Shown here one piece after another: positions 1 through 7,953 of a stretch of DNA of 64,000 nucleotides. The stretch comes from Pseudoalteromonas umbrosa (GTDB taxonomy: Bacteria > Pseudomonadota > Gammaproteobacteria > Enterobacterales > Alteromonadaceae), in NCBI RefSeq assembly GCF_030125375.1, contig NZ_JASJUU010000003.1, forward strand, positions 1,006,247 through 1,070,246, read 5' to 3'. The position numbers and the translations under genes were made by a program. Each line of letters begins with the position of its first letter. The stretch's first letter is position 1. The notes beneath the pieces are model-generated. The model had not been told where the DNA came from and searched no databases. It worked only from the letters and a program-made list of their open reading frames with translations.

Positions 1-14
1 CATATCAGTGCCTG

Positions 15-803
15 CTATTGTGTTACAGAGGTCTGTAAAAACCAACCTAGCTCTATTCCTTGCTGCAGTAACTGCATGACTTCAACTGTGCCTTGTTGTT
101 GATCGCCAGTGACATTTGCTGCGGCTTCACAAATAAAGCCAAACGGTAAGCCTTGTTTTATACTCATCAAACATTGAAAGTGGCATTCAGATAAAGGGTA
201 AAAGCCAGTTCTTTTGTCGCGGGCTCTGGCGATGATCCAATGTTGGACATTGTTCAATTCTGGTGATGGTGGAGGAGTGCCATTTTTCAGCGCTTGCCAA
301 CTTTCAACGGCTGCGTACCTACATGTAAGTAGGTGTACACTATCGTGCACGCTCAAAATAATATTAGGCCAATCAGTTTGCTCAATTGATTGTAAATGGA
401 CAAGCTCCAATAATTTGCTGTCAGCTGCGTCGAAAGCTTGAAGTAATAGTCGTTCAAATTGAGCAATTTCGGATAGTATGCCGTACTCTTGAAAAGGTGA
501 ATGAGTACTGAGAAAGTTTGGAAGGCGGTCACCATACTCTCGAAGAGATGGCGATTGAGAAGGAAATAAAGCTAAATATGCCTCAGCCATTTGATCGAAT
601 AATTCATCACCTAAATACAAGCCAAGCATTTCATGGTCTTGTTCTAGCACTTTCTTAAGCCTAATTTGATATGCATTTTGATAGATTTCACTGCGTTGCT
701 CGGGCGACAAGCCTGTTTGTTGTGCGATATGATCTGTAAAGCTTGTATTGTGTCCCTGCAGCATCGCTATAAAGTCACTTTGTAATTGTTCAAGCGTACT
801 CAT
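15..803 (-). CDS. bufC: BufC/HvfC-like DUF2063 partner protein of an MNIO enzyme
   Basis: The protein resembles the DUF2063 (BufC/HvfC) family. In MNIO systems that family acts as the partner that helps the iron enzyme bind and modify its Cys-containing precursor. The N-terminus (MSTLEQLQSDFIAML) followed by a helical domain with the sequence QIRLKKVLEQDHEMLGLYLG is typical of the family. I place the start at the ATG at 803, because residues from MSTLEQ match the usual family start; an in-frame ATG at 839 is also possible and neither has a strong ribosome binding site. The gene overlaps the end of the MNIO gene by 14 bases, which suggests translational coupling. It is the third gene of the minus-strand operon, and any DoxX-type fourth gene would lie beyond the left edge of the window. 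Confidence 0.8.
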   Translation of the reverse strand: MSTLEQLQSDFIAMLQGHNTSFTDHIAQQTGLSPEQRSEIYQNAYQIRLKKVLEQDHEMLGLYLGDELFDQMAEAYLALFPSQSPSLREYGDRLPNFLSTHSPFQEYGILSEIAQFERLLLQAFDAADSKLLELVHLQSIEQTDWPNIILSVHDSVHLLTCRYAAVESWQALKNGTPPPSPELNNVQHWIIARARDKRTGFYPLSECHFQCLMSIKQGLPFGFICEAAANVTGDQQQGTVEVMQLLQQGIELGWFLQTSVTQ

Positions 804-1635
804 AATTTTTCCAGTTGCTTGGGGCCAAAGATCTTGCATGCGTTAGCTCAGCCATGATTTCTTTGAAATCAGGGAAATTGTCATCTCTTTCTATCATGGT
901 ATTGACAGGTGTATGGCTGTTTGCAAATTTTGAGAATAATTCCCATACGGCATCGCATATAGGTTGATCGTGTGTATCAATGATGTGGCTGCCAAAATCG
1001 CTATGGCCAGCTAGATGTATTTGCGCAATAGCAGATTGGGGGATAGCATCTAAAAATTCATTAGGATCAAATTGGTGATTACGCGCACTGACATAAATAT
1101 TATTGATGTCTAATAGGAACTGGCAACCTGTTCTGTTGTGCAGTTCAGCTAAAAATGTCCATTCGTTCATTTCTGATGCTTGATAGGTGAGGTAACTGGA
1201 TACATTTTCTAAAATAAGTGGACGCTCTAAATAGTCTTGCACAATGGATAAGCGTTGACTCAAATGCGTTAGAGATTCTTCTGTATAGGGCATGGGAAGC
1301 AGATCATGGCTATTAAAGTCTCCTAGAGAAGAAAAACATAAATGGTCGGATATCCAAAGCGGCTGAACACGATTAATTGTCTTTTTAAGCTTATCTAAAT
1401 AGTCAAAGTTGACATCAGATGTACTGCCAATAGACATGGATACACCGTGCATCACAATGGGGTATCGTTCCTTTATTTGCGATAAATAGTGCCAAGGTTT
1501 ACCACCTGCAACAAAGTAATTCTCGGAGATGATTTCAAACCAGTCTACCTTTGGGTTAGTCGCTATTATTTCTTCAAAATAACAAGTGCGTAAACCAAGT
1601 CCGAAACCAATATAAGGGGAAGGAGTGCTATTCAA
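790..1635 (-). CDS. bufB: MNIO-family iron enzyme (DUF692, BufB-like)
   Basis: This is a 281-residue multinuclear non-heme iron-dependent oxidative enzyme (MNIO, formerly DUF692). Family members modify cysteines or other residues of small ribosomally made precursors, for example to oxazolones and thioamides in bufferins. The sequence begins GFGLGLRTCYFEEII and keeps the family's TIM-barrel metal-ligand stretches: HGVSMSIG, LILENVSSYL, LLDINNIYVSA, IHLAGH and MIERDDNFP. Length is normal for the family. It sits 59 bases after the Cys-rich lipoprotein gene and overlaps the DUF2063 gene, so the three genes form one operon in the order substrate, enzyme, partner. What modification it makes cannot be read from the sequence. 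Confidence 0.9.
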   Translation of the reverse strand: MNSTPSPYIGFGLGLRTCYFEEIIATNPKVDWFEIISENYFVAGGKPWHYLSQIKERYPIVMHGVSMSIGSTSDVNFDYLDKLKKTINRVQPLWISDHLCFSSLGDFNSHDLLPMPYTEESLTHLSQRLSIVQDYLERPLILENVSSYLTYQASEMNEWTFLAELHNRTGCQFLLDINNIYVSARNHQFDPNEFLDAIPQSAIAQIHLAGHSDFGSHIIDTHDQPICDAVWELFSKFANSHTPVNTMIERDDNFPDFKEIMAELTHARSLAPSNWKNYEYA

Positions 1636-1657
1636 GCTATTCTCACAAGATTAGTTG

Positions 1658-1686
1658 TTCAGAGCCTGTATGGAACAGGCTCTGAA
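1658..1686 (-). other. Intercistronic hairpin between substrate gene and MNIO gene
   Basis: A perfect 12-bp inverted repeat (arm TTCAGAGCCTGT, 5-base loop) lies in the 59-base gap between the Cys-rich precursor gene and the MNIO gene. There is no T-run after it on the minus strand, so it is not a classical intrinsic terminator. It may be an attenuator or an mRNA-end stabiliser that lets the cell make more substrate than enzyme; that role is inferred. Confidence 0.6.
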
Positions 1687-1694
1687 TTATGTTA

Positions 1695-2159
1695 TTAACT
1701 ACCGACTTTACCGCCAATATCTTTACATGCTTTTGCTGGCATATTTACAAAACCAGTTCCTTTGCAAGATGCCTGCGCCGCACAGGCATTGTTAGCAGTT
1801 TTACAGTCATTGTGACCACCGCAAATATTGACATCATGACAATGCACTAAATCAGCTTTTGCGACACTGCCAACCCAGCTGTCTTTTTGTTTGCCACCAA
1901 CATCGGCACATGCTTTTGCTGGCATACCTACAAAACCACTCCCTTTGCAAGATGCATGACCTGCACAGGCATTATTGGCAGTTTTACAATCGTTGTGTCC
2001 ACCGCAAATATTCACATCATAGCAATGTACTAGATCTGTGGTTGCGCCTTTTGAGCTTGCTGCTGCACTAGCATTACTTGACTGGCTTGAATCAGTTGCA
2101 TTACAACCTACAAGACCAGCTACCATCATTGCCATTGCGGCACCTGTTAATGCTTTCAT
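1695..2159 (-). CDS. Cys-rich bufferin-type lipoprotein with two tandem 6-Cys repeats (probable MNIO substrate)
   Basis: The ATG at 2159 begins [19 protein letters not shown], a lipoprotein signal with the lipobox LVGC, and is preceded by a good ribosome binding site (gagga, 7 bases upstream). About 20 low-complexity Ser/Ala residues follow. Then come two nearly identical repeats of about 50 residues, each with the pattern HC-x(4)-C-x(5)-C-x(5)-C-x(4)-C ending in PAKAC. Each repeat has six cysteines, including the [18 protein letters not shown] stretch. The first gene of an MNIO operon is normally the substrate, so this is probably a periplasmic-face metal-binding bufferin-like protein, related in style to BufA2/DUF2282. 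The duplicated Cys domain and lipid anchor are unusual. Copper or another metal as ligand is inferred from the family, not shown here. Confidence 0.85.
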   Translation of the reverse strand: MKALTGAAMAMMVAGLVGCNATDSSQSSNASAAASSKGATTDLVHCYDVNICGGHNDCKTANNACAGHASCKGSGFVGMPAKACADVGGKQKDSWVGSVAKADLVHCHDVNICGGHNDCKTANNACAAQASCKGTGFVNMPAKACKDIGGKVGS

Positions 2160-2479
2160 TGTCGTTTCCTCGTGTTTTGGTATTGCCAAATATATAGAGC
2201 AAGCTAGAGTGGGCTGTATTTTAAATAGGAAAAGCACCACTCCAGTGCTCGATTTATTGACTTTTTTTGCAAATTCGCGCGATACAAAAAAAGCAAAATT
2301 TATGCGCTCCGGACGACTTGCTACAAAAGACCTTACGAGCTGCAGAATAATTTCAGTGTAGACGAAAAAATTATTTTGAGGGGAAACATGTAATGAGAAT
2401 TAATCAGTTAAACTGAAAAATAGGTACGCATTAATGTTTATCCGGCGCGTCGACAATAGAAGAGCCCCGAGATTGTGAG
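2160..2479. other. Intergenic region upstream of the bufferin-type operon
   Basis: These 320 bases lie between the start of the Cys-rich lipoprotein gene and the end of the acetyltransferase gene. They must hold the operon promoter, since both flanking genes are on the minus strand and the operon starts here. I see no confident operator or terminator and no convincing coding sequence. Confidence 0.5.
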
Positions 2480-2956
2480 CTATTTTTTTGTATTTACTTT
2501 CATCTCTAATAGTGACGGCTTAAATCCAAGCTTTTGATACGCATTTATTGCAGCTTGATTGTCGTTATATACGTCTAAGTAAAAGTCGAAGATGCCTTTT
2601 GACTCTGCCCAATCAATTAAGCGTTGAGTGATTTTTTGGTTTAACCCTTGACCTCGAAACTCTGGGCTGACAAACATAAATCCTAAGTACCCATGCAGAT
2701 CATGCTCAAGAGATTGTTTTGATTGTCTGATTTGTACATAGCCTGTGGCGATGATTTGATTGTTGCATTCTGCCATTTGTACGCTTGCTTGTTCACTTTG
2801 AAGCAGGTTATCTAAATCATAATAGTGAGCATCAGCTTTTATTTGACTGTTATATGGCCGCTCTGCGTCGACAACAGCTTGTTCAAGGTTTAATAATGCG
2901 GCTTTGTCTTCTAAGGTTGCTGCTCTAAAGTGAATATGGTGTTGCTCATTTATCAT
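2480..2956 (-). CDS. GNAT-family N-acetyltransferase
   Basis: A 158-residue protein with the GNAT fold. The acetyl-CoA-binding motif A is visible as YLGFMFVSPEFRGQGLNQKI (V-x-PEFRGQGLN at about residues 97-106), and the C-terminus carries the usual NDNQAAINAYQKLGF motif B. The substrate is unknown. It is a single gene on the minus strand, well separated from both neighbours. Confidence 0.88.
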   Translation of the reverse strand: MINEQHHIHFRAATLEDKAALLNLEQAVVDAERPYNSQIKADAHYYDLDNLLQSEQASVQMAECNNQIIATGYVQIRQSKQSLEHDLHGYLGFMFVSPEFRGQGLNQKITQRLIDWAESKGIFDFYLDVYNDNQAAINAYQKLGFKPSLLEMKVNTKK

Positions 2957-3148
2957 GAAAGTTCCTAACTACTTACTATTTTAGTATAGAATTCGAATAA
3001 ATATATAGTATAAAGATTATTATTTCTACAGAAATAAATTTTTGGTATATATTTACTTTATATTTGAGGGAATATGATTTGATTAATTGATTTTGTCTTT
3101 TTTAGTATTCAACGTATTATATGGCTTTATATTTGAATAAAGCACATT

Positions 3149-3988
3149 ATGTTTGAAAAAAAGTCAGCTCCGATTGGTAGCATTTTTAGTATTGTCGCCG
3201 TTATTGTATTTTTCCTTTTTGGGTTAGGCTCTTGCAGCAACCCAAGTACGCCGGCTGGACATGAAGGGTACGTTTATGAAAAACCAAGAATGTTCGGCTC
3301 TGGCGGTTACCAGGGAACCCTCCAAGGGCCCAGTAACTATGGTATGTCTGTATTGCGTAATGAAGTGATCAACATAGACATGCGCCCGAATACGTATACT
3401 GAAAAGTTTAGAATTTTAGCTAATGATGATTTAAACATAGTTTTTGATTTTCATGCTGTCGTTGCTATTAGAGCTGGTACTGTTAAAGCCGTGGTAGAAA
3501 ATTATGGTGGTGAAAAATGGTATGAGAGATTTGTTAGAGAAACATTCAGAACATATGTACGAAACGCAGTGCAAATGTTTGATAGTGGTGAGTTAAAAGC
3601 ACGCCGAGATGATATTGCAAATGAAGTGACCACCAAACTACAAACGTATTTAAAGGCAACCCCTTTTGAGGTCAAAAATATAGTTGTCGGCAATATAAAT
3701 TACCCAGACATCGTTGCTAAAGCAGTTGAGAAAAAACTTGCAGCTCAGCAGCTGCTTTCTGAAAAAGAAACGCAGAAGCAAATAGCGAAAAAAGATGCAG
3801 AAATACGTATTGAGGAAGCTAAAGGAATTGCTGAAGCGCAAAAGATCATCAACTCAACGCTTACAGAAAATTACCTGCAGCACGAGGCGATTAATGCGCA
3901 GTTGAAAATGGCTGAATCACCAAATCATACAACAGTATATATACCCGTTGGCACTAATGGTATGCCGCTAGTGAAAGGACTAAAGTAA
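3149..3988 (+). CDS. SPFH/band 7 (prohibitin-like) membrane protein
   Basis: The 279-residue protein has one N-terminal hydrophobic segment (about residues 10-28) followed directly by GSCSN, which could be a lipobox, so it may be a lipoprotein or a single-pass protein. The rest is an SPFH domain (about 35-190), with the RFVRETFRTYVRNAVQ stretch. A charged, probably coiled-coil helix follows (about 190-240, repeated KK/EE/AEA patterns), with a C-terminal AQKIINSTL segment typical of prohibitin/stomatin-like oligomers. Such proteins build ring or cage scaffolds at membranes. It stands alone, followed by its own terminator at 4023. Confidence 0.85.
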   Translation: MFEKKSAPIGSIFSIVAVIVFFLFGLGSCSNPSTPAGHEGYVYEKPRMFGSGGYQGTLQGPSNYGMSVLRNEVINIDMRPNTYTEKFRILANDDLNIVFDFHAVVAIRAGTVKAVVENYGGEKWYERFVRETFRTYVRNAVQMFDSGELKARRDDIANEVTTKLQTYLKATPFEVKNIVVGNINYPDIVAKAVEKKLAAQQLLSEKETQKQIAKKDAEIRIEEAKGIAEAQKIINSTLTENYLQHEAINAQLKMAESPNHTTVYIPVGTNGMPLVKGLK

Positions 3989-4022
3989 AAGCTTTTTTTA
4001 AAAAAGCAATGGATAGAAGTGC

Positions 4023-4053
4023 GGGCTAATACAGACCAGTATTAGCCCTTTTT
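4023..4053 (+). terminator. Intrinsic terminator after the SPFH gene
   Basis: A perfect 10-bp stem (GGGCTAATAC, 6-base loop, GTATTAGCCC) is followed by five Ts on the plus strand. It sits between the SPFH gene and the convergent gene that ends at 4058. Confidence 0.85.
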
Positions 4054-4057
4054 ACAA

Positions 4058-5791
4058 TTATTTTGTTATCTTCATATCGACATCAAAGACAATGCCTTTA
4101 TCGTTAATATCGTATTGAACATGCATTTTACCGGTTTGATTAAACAACTCTTTTAATTCATCTGGAATTGGCTCACCAGACTGCTTTGCTGCTTCAAATA
4201 CCTTTGGAAATATCTTAGCACTGTTCAATCCAAAGTTAGCTAATCCATTGATTGTCACTGATTGGCTGTTCAAATCATTTGCCGCCTTTTCTGCCATATC
4301 ACCTTTATATAAAGCCAGATGTTGGCCTTTTAATGCTAAATAAACCGGGCCAGATATTGAAACACTCGGTGGCAGGTAATCATTTATTTCGATGGCGCTG
4401 CCATCGCTAGGTAAGGTTAACGATGTAAGCTCGGGCACCAAGCTTTTTGCCATATTAAACAGCGCTTTTACATCATCTGCAGAGACTGTAATCAAGGCAT
4501 CTAAAGCGGTTGTATCAAATTCATTAGGTTGGTAAAGAGTGGTTACATCTATATCAAAGATTGTCGCGCTTACACCTTTAAATGAACCGAGCATGCCCGT
4601 AGCCATGGCAAGAGGTGCTGGATTTGCACCTTTTGTTTGTACTTGCAAAGTGTTAAGCGGCGCACAATCGAATTGGGCACTGGCAAATGCGGCCCATAAC
4701 GTATTGACAGAAGGGGAGAGCTGATTAGCATTGAGCCCTAACCCCAAAGTGATTAAAGCATCGTTATTGCTTTGTGTATGCTGAGGTAAAAAGCCACGCA
4801 TATTTTGCAAGGCATTAAGTATTTTTGTATCCGAGGACGCAATAACCGTCGACACTTTCAGGTCGGCAAACTGACTGGTTATGTCCATTTTTTGTGTGCC
4901 GGAAATAATCGCCGGCCATTTTTGAGTGATGTCAGAAAAGTCCTGCTGACACTCTGGTGTTCTGATACTCTCAAGTGCGCCATCACTATTTGATAAGCTA
5001 ATAAGCTTGTCTAGCATCTGGGTTGCAGGGCTGTCTGGGTTTTTGGCAGTAAGCATATCAACGAATAAGCCTGTATCTAAAAAGGCGAGGTTATTTCCAT
5101 CCAGTTGATGGTCTTGGATGTATTTTTCAACTTTTCCACTGCTGCTTAAGGTATTTTCAGGCTTAGTGAGACCCAAAGCTGTTTTTAAATCATCAGTATC
5201 ATTAAATGGCGTATCTATGGTGACAGTTACCCAGTTTTCGTTAATGGTAACTAATAAGTCAAATATACGTTGACCACCCTCTTCAAAAAAGTACCTAGTC
5301 ACTGGCGTGCCATCTATCTGCGTATCTTCATACCTTAGATTTGCGTCCTCAGCAGCCTGCTTTATGGTGCTACTAAATACCTCTGGCTCACCAAGTTCTG
5401 CGCGTAACACAGGCAGCAGCCCAACTGTATAGGCGAGGGCTTTTAAGTCATTGTTAACACCCCAAGTACGTTGAATACGTTCAGATGATTCCGCACTTTT
5501 AGAGTATTGCTCAAGGATGTTGAGAATAAAATGTTGATTAACACTCATATCATCACTTTTCATTGTCGCAATCACGTCTTCTATTTGATGCACATTTTTA
5601 TAGCTTTTTGGCAATAGTTCAAAATACTGCAGATAGGGGAAGCTATTTAATTGTGACCATAAAAATAGAGTGTCTGCAGGTACATAGTCTAATTGAGGTA
5701 AGGGGGTGGAATTGCTATTTGTTTGTGCAATGTAGTAGCCGCCTGATGCAATAGCAGTACCTGTAACCAGTGCGAGAAGGTATTTTTTCAT
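4058..5791 (-). CDS. Large exported protein of unknown function (DUF3352-like)
   Basis: The ATG at 5791 gives a clear N-terminal signal or anchor (MKKYLLALVTGTAIASGGYY); the reading frame stays open upstream to 5857, but that extension has no signal character. The 577-residue product begins its mature part with LDYVPADTLFLWSQL, which resembles proteins of the DUF3352 type ('VPADTL..' opening). It contains no enzyme motif that I recognise. The C-terminal half has beta-rich, soluble sequence and ends with a strand pair (IVFDVDMKITK). It is probably periplasmic. The family assignment is tentative. Confidence 0.7.
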   Translation of the reverse strand: MKKYLLALVTGTAIASGGYYIAQTNSNSTPLPQLDYVPADTLFLWSQLNSFPYLQYFELLPKSYKNVHQIEDVIATMKSDDMSVNQHFILNILEQYSKSAESSERIQRTWGVNNDLKALAYTVGLLPVLRAELGEPEVFSSTIKQAAEDANLRYEDTQIDGTPVTRYFFEEGGQRIFDLLVTINENWVTVTIDTPFNDTDDLKTALGLTKPENTLSSSGKVEKYIQDHQLDGNNLAFLDTGLFVDMLTAKNPDSPATQMLDKLISLSNSDGALESIRTPECQQDFSDITQKWPAIISGTQKMDITSQFADLKVSTVIASSDTKILNALQNMRGFLPQHTQSNNDALITLGLGLNANQLSPSVNTLWAAFASAQFDCAPLNTLQVQTKGANPAPLAMATGMLGSFKGVSATIFDIDVTTLYQPNEFDTTALDALITVSADDVKALFNMAKSLVPELTSLTLPSDGSAIEINDYLPPSVSISGPVYLALKGQHLALYKGDMAEKAANDLNSQSVTINGLANFGLNSAKIFPKVFEAAKQSGEPIPDELKELFNQTGKMHVQYDINDKGIVFDVDMKITK

Positions 5792-6443
5792 TATTACTCC
5801 ATGTGTGTGGGGTCTTCCAATTCTACGTAATAATATCAAGCCAGAACAATTGAACAAACGGTTTTTGTTTTTTGGCCGAAACTGGTTATTTTAATAATAA
5901 ACTTACTAATTAAATTGAGTAGTAATTTGTATTTTATTGGCTAGGTTTGATGGATTGTAGATGTTGCTTCTATTGATGACTGCTTACTGAGTATAAATGA
6001 GGCGTATTTAGTGGTTTCTTGCACTAAATACACCTCGCTATTTCATTTTTGCAATGGCCGGTTCGATATTTTTTGAATAAAAACTGCTACTGAATTTATC
6101 TAGTCTGAATCTGCTTAAAAGCCCTTTGCTTCGACGTCGCTATTTACATCAAATAAGCGGAAGGTTTAGTGTTTTTTAGTCGATTGTATGAATACTTTTT
6201 TGTGCCAGTTTTTTTGTGTTTTTATTTTAAATTGGAGGCGTGTAAGCTTCTGTTTATATTGGTTATTTATTAGTTTTGTTTTTCTTTTACTAATTTTGAC
6301 GCATGTTTACTTTATCTTTACTCTTTTTTTCTTGTGAGAATCTTGGTGTTTTTAATTATGTCATTACTGCTTAGTGATGATTTATATTTGTTGTCCTGAA
6401 TGCAGTTATTTGAATTCTATAACAATTACTATCGAGAATAAAA
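5792..6443. other. AT-rich divergent intergenic region with an orphan hairpin at 6000-6035
   Basis: About 650 bases separate two divergently transcribed genes. No coding sequence is convincing. A strong inverted repeat occurs at about 6004-6031 (GTATTTAGTG, 8-base loop, CACTAAATAC), extendable to 15 bp with one mismatch by GAGG/CCTC at the base. It is followed within 10 bases by a T-rich stretch, so it looks like a terminator stranded without a gene, possibly left from a deleted plus-strand gene. Confidence 0.5.
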
Positions 6444-7007
6444 ATGAAAAAAAGTACTCTTTACAAATTAAGTCTATTGGCAGCTTCATTTTTCAGCACT
6501 TGTACAATGGCATATTCAGATCCAAGTAAATGGATATATGATACAGGTTGGAAATACGATCATGCAGCGACGTCAAATGATGGACGACGTGTATATGCGG
6601 GACAACATGATTCAAACTCTGCTGTTAATGTATGTAGACATTCAAATTTACCCGGTAAAGAGGTGAATGATATGTGTTATGTCAGTTATCGTGGCCGAGA
6701 AATCGGTGCCCATTATTACAAGGTGTTACTAACCAAGTTCGGCGACCTACAGTGGAACAGTCGACTTCATGGTCCATATGTACCGGGCGCAAAACCAAAT
6801 GATATAAGAAGTAATGCGGTAATTGGTGGCAATGAAGGGTTTGATGTATTTATTTGTAAAGGCAAGCATGGCCATCACACCGTTGTGGGGAAATTTGTGC
6901 GGGGACATGGCTGCTATTATGGTCAGGGTGGCAGAGAGTTTTTACTAAAAGTAAGTGAAGATAACTTCTCTGTACTAACCGATAAGCTTGAGTATCATCC
7001 AAGGTAA
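6444..7007 (+). CDS. Secreted DM9/DUF3421-repeat protein
   Basis: A 187-residue protein with a signal peptide (first about 24 residues, ending TMAYS). Two DM9-type repeats can be seen: residues about 45-95 (RRVYAGQHD, VCRHS, CYVSYRGREI, then YYKVLL) and about 118-165 (NAVIGGNEG, VFICKGKH, VGKFVRGHGC, YGQGGREF). The paired 'A(V/G)...G.(N/H)(E/D)', 'C(R/K)' and 'GGRE' signatures match DM9 (DUF3421), which acts as a mannose-binding lectin in invertebrates. Three or more cysteines may form disulfides after export. A carbohydrate-binding role is inferred from the family. The gene stands alone, followed by a hairpin at 7022. Confidence 0.78.
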   Translation: MKKSTLYKLSLLAASFFSTCTMAYSDPSKWIYDTGWKYDHAATSNDGRRVYAGQHDSNSAVNVCRHSNLPGKEVNDMCYVSYRGREIGAHYYKVLLTKFGDLQWNSRLHGPYVPGAKPNDIRSNAVIGGNEGFDVFICKGKHGHHTVVGKFVRGHGCYYGQGGREFLLKVSEDNFSVLTDKLEYHPR

Positions 7008-7021
7008 CTAAAACTGTCCTA

Positions 7022-7042
7022 ATAGGCGCAAAATGCGCCTAT
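7022..7042. terminator. Hairpin between convergent genes
   Basis: A 9-bp perfect inverted repeat (ATAGGCGCA, 3-base loop, TGCGCCTAT) lies between the convergent DM9 and NTF2-like genes. The T-tracts on either side are weak, so it is a probable but not certain bidirectional terminator. Confidence 0.6.
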
Positions 7043-7063
7043 ATCTTACGGAGTTTTGATTTT

Positions 7064-7501
7064 TTATTGGTTAGGCTGTCTTGAAATATATTGTGCAACC
7101 TTACTTGTAATTTGCCACTGCTCACCATCAAAAATGAGATTGATGTAATCTACATAACCATGCTGTTTTTCTTTTCCCCATGTAAACTCTACAGTGGCAT
7201 TGGCAATATTTTCAGTGATTAACAAGTTAGTGATTTCAACATTCGCAGCCCACTTATTACCTGTATCGATCCGTTGCATAAATTGATCGCGGCCAAAGAT
7301 TTGATACTGACCACGCTCGTCAAAGTACTGAATAGTAGCTGTTTTTTGGAAAGCCATTTCAATATTTTTGCCGATGCCTAGAGTGACGCCTGTAATATAG
7401 GTGCCGACGGCTTCTTGTGGTGTATTAAATTCTTTAGCACTTGCGGTAAAGATAGTGAATGTCAAAATATAGCTAATTAAAATAAATAGTAATCTAGTCA
7501 T
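7064..7501 (-). CDS. Secreted NTF2-like (putative lumazine-binding) protein
   Basis: A 145-residue protein with an N-terminal signal peptide (about 22 residues, ending TASA). The rest has the pattern of the NTF2-like cone fold as in the 'putative lumazine-binding' family: EAVGTYITGVTLGIGKNIEMAF, then strands ending VDYINLIFDGEQWQITSKVAQ. The name of that family is historical and no ligand can be claimed. It is a single gene whose end faces the DM9 gene. Confidence 0.75.
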   Translation of the reverse strand: MTRLLFILISYILTFTIFTASAKEFNTPQEAVGTYITGVTLGIGKNIEMAFQKTATIQYFDERGQYQIFGRDQFMQRIDTGNKWAANVEITNLLITENIANATVEFTWGKEKQHGYVDYINLIFDGEQWQITSKVAQYISRQPNQ

Positions 7502-7612
7502 TATTCCCTCATTGTATTTTACTGAATTTTATTTCTAGCCTTCGAAATTATATCTTTTTAAAACTACTATATTAATTATTCTTTTGGTAGGTTTTTAAAA
7601 TTTTATTTTTAT

Positions 7613-7819
7613 TTAATTTAAAGTCAAACTTGAGTAGGTTATACCTCGTTGCATCCAGCCAGTAAAGCTGATAGCTAAACTCACCAGTGCCATGATGGTC
7701 AATGTAAGAAGTCCTTCTGTATTGTTTGAATGTATTTCAGTCATGACAAGATTAAAAAGAAGATAGTGCAAAGCTATATTACTGGTAAATAGAGAGAGTG
7801 CAGTAAAAACCAGACTCAA
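7613..7819 (-). CDS. Possible small membrane protein with non-ATG start
   Basis: A 68-residue frame with two hydrophobic stretches (about 8-28 and 37-53). The only start in reach is a TTG at 7819; the same frame stays open upstream through KKRLL, which looks like a natural membrane-protein N-terminus, but no ATG or GTG is present there. It may be a decayed gene that lost its start, or chance. No family recognised. Confidence 0.3.
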   Translation of the reverse strand: MSLVFTALSLFTSNIALHYLLFNLVMTEIHSNNTEGLLTLTIMALVSLAISFTGWMQRGITYSSLTLN

Positions 7820-7884
7820 TAGTCGTTTTTTGACTGTGAATGGTTAGCAAGAGGTTATTTGTGCAATATTTTGAGTTGGAAATT

Positions 7885-7912
7885 AAAAAAAGCGGCAAAG
7901 TATTACCGCTCT
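7885..7912 (-). terminator. Intrinsic terminator for the gene at 7954
   Basis: Read on the minus strand, AGCGG pairs with CCGCT around a 10-base loop and is followed directly by seven Ts. It lies about 45 bases past the stop codon of the minus-strand gene. Confidence 0.7.
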
Positions 7913-7953
7913 TGATTGATCTCAGTGTGAATTTTGAGTCCTAAAAGTCCAGA

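Noticed and set aside
2038..2361. A 107-codon plus-strand frame opposite the Cys-rich lipoprotein
   Set aside because: It is antisense to the lipoprotein signal and first repeat, with no binding site.
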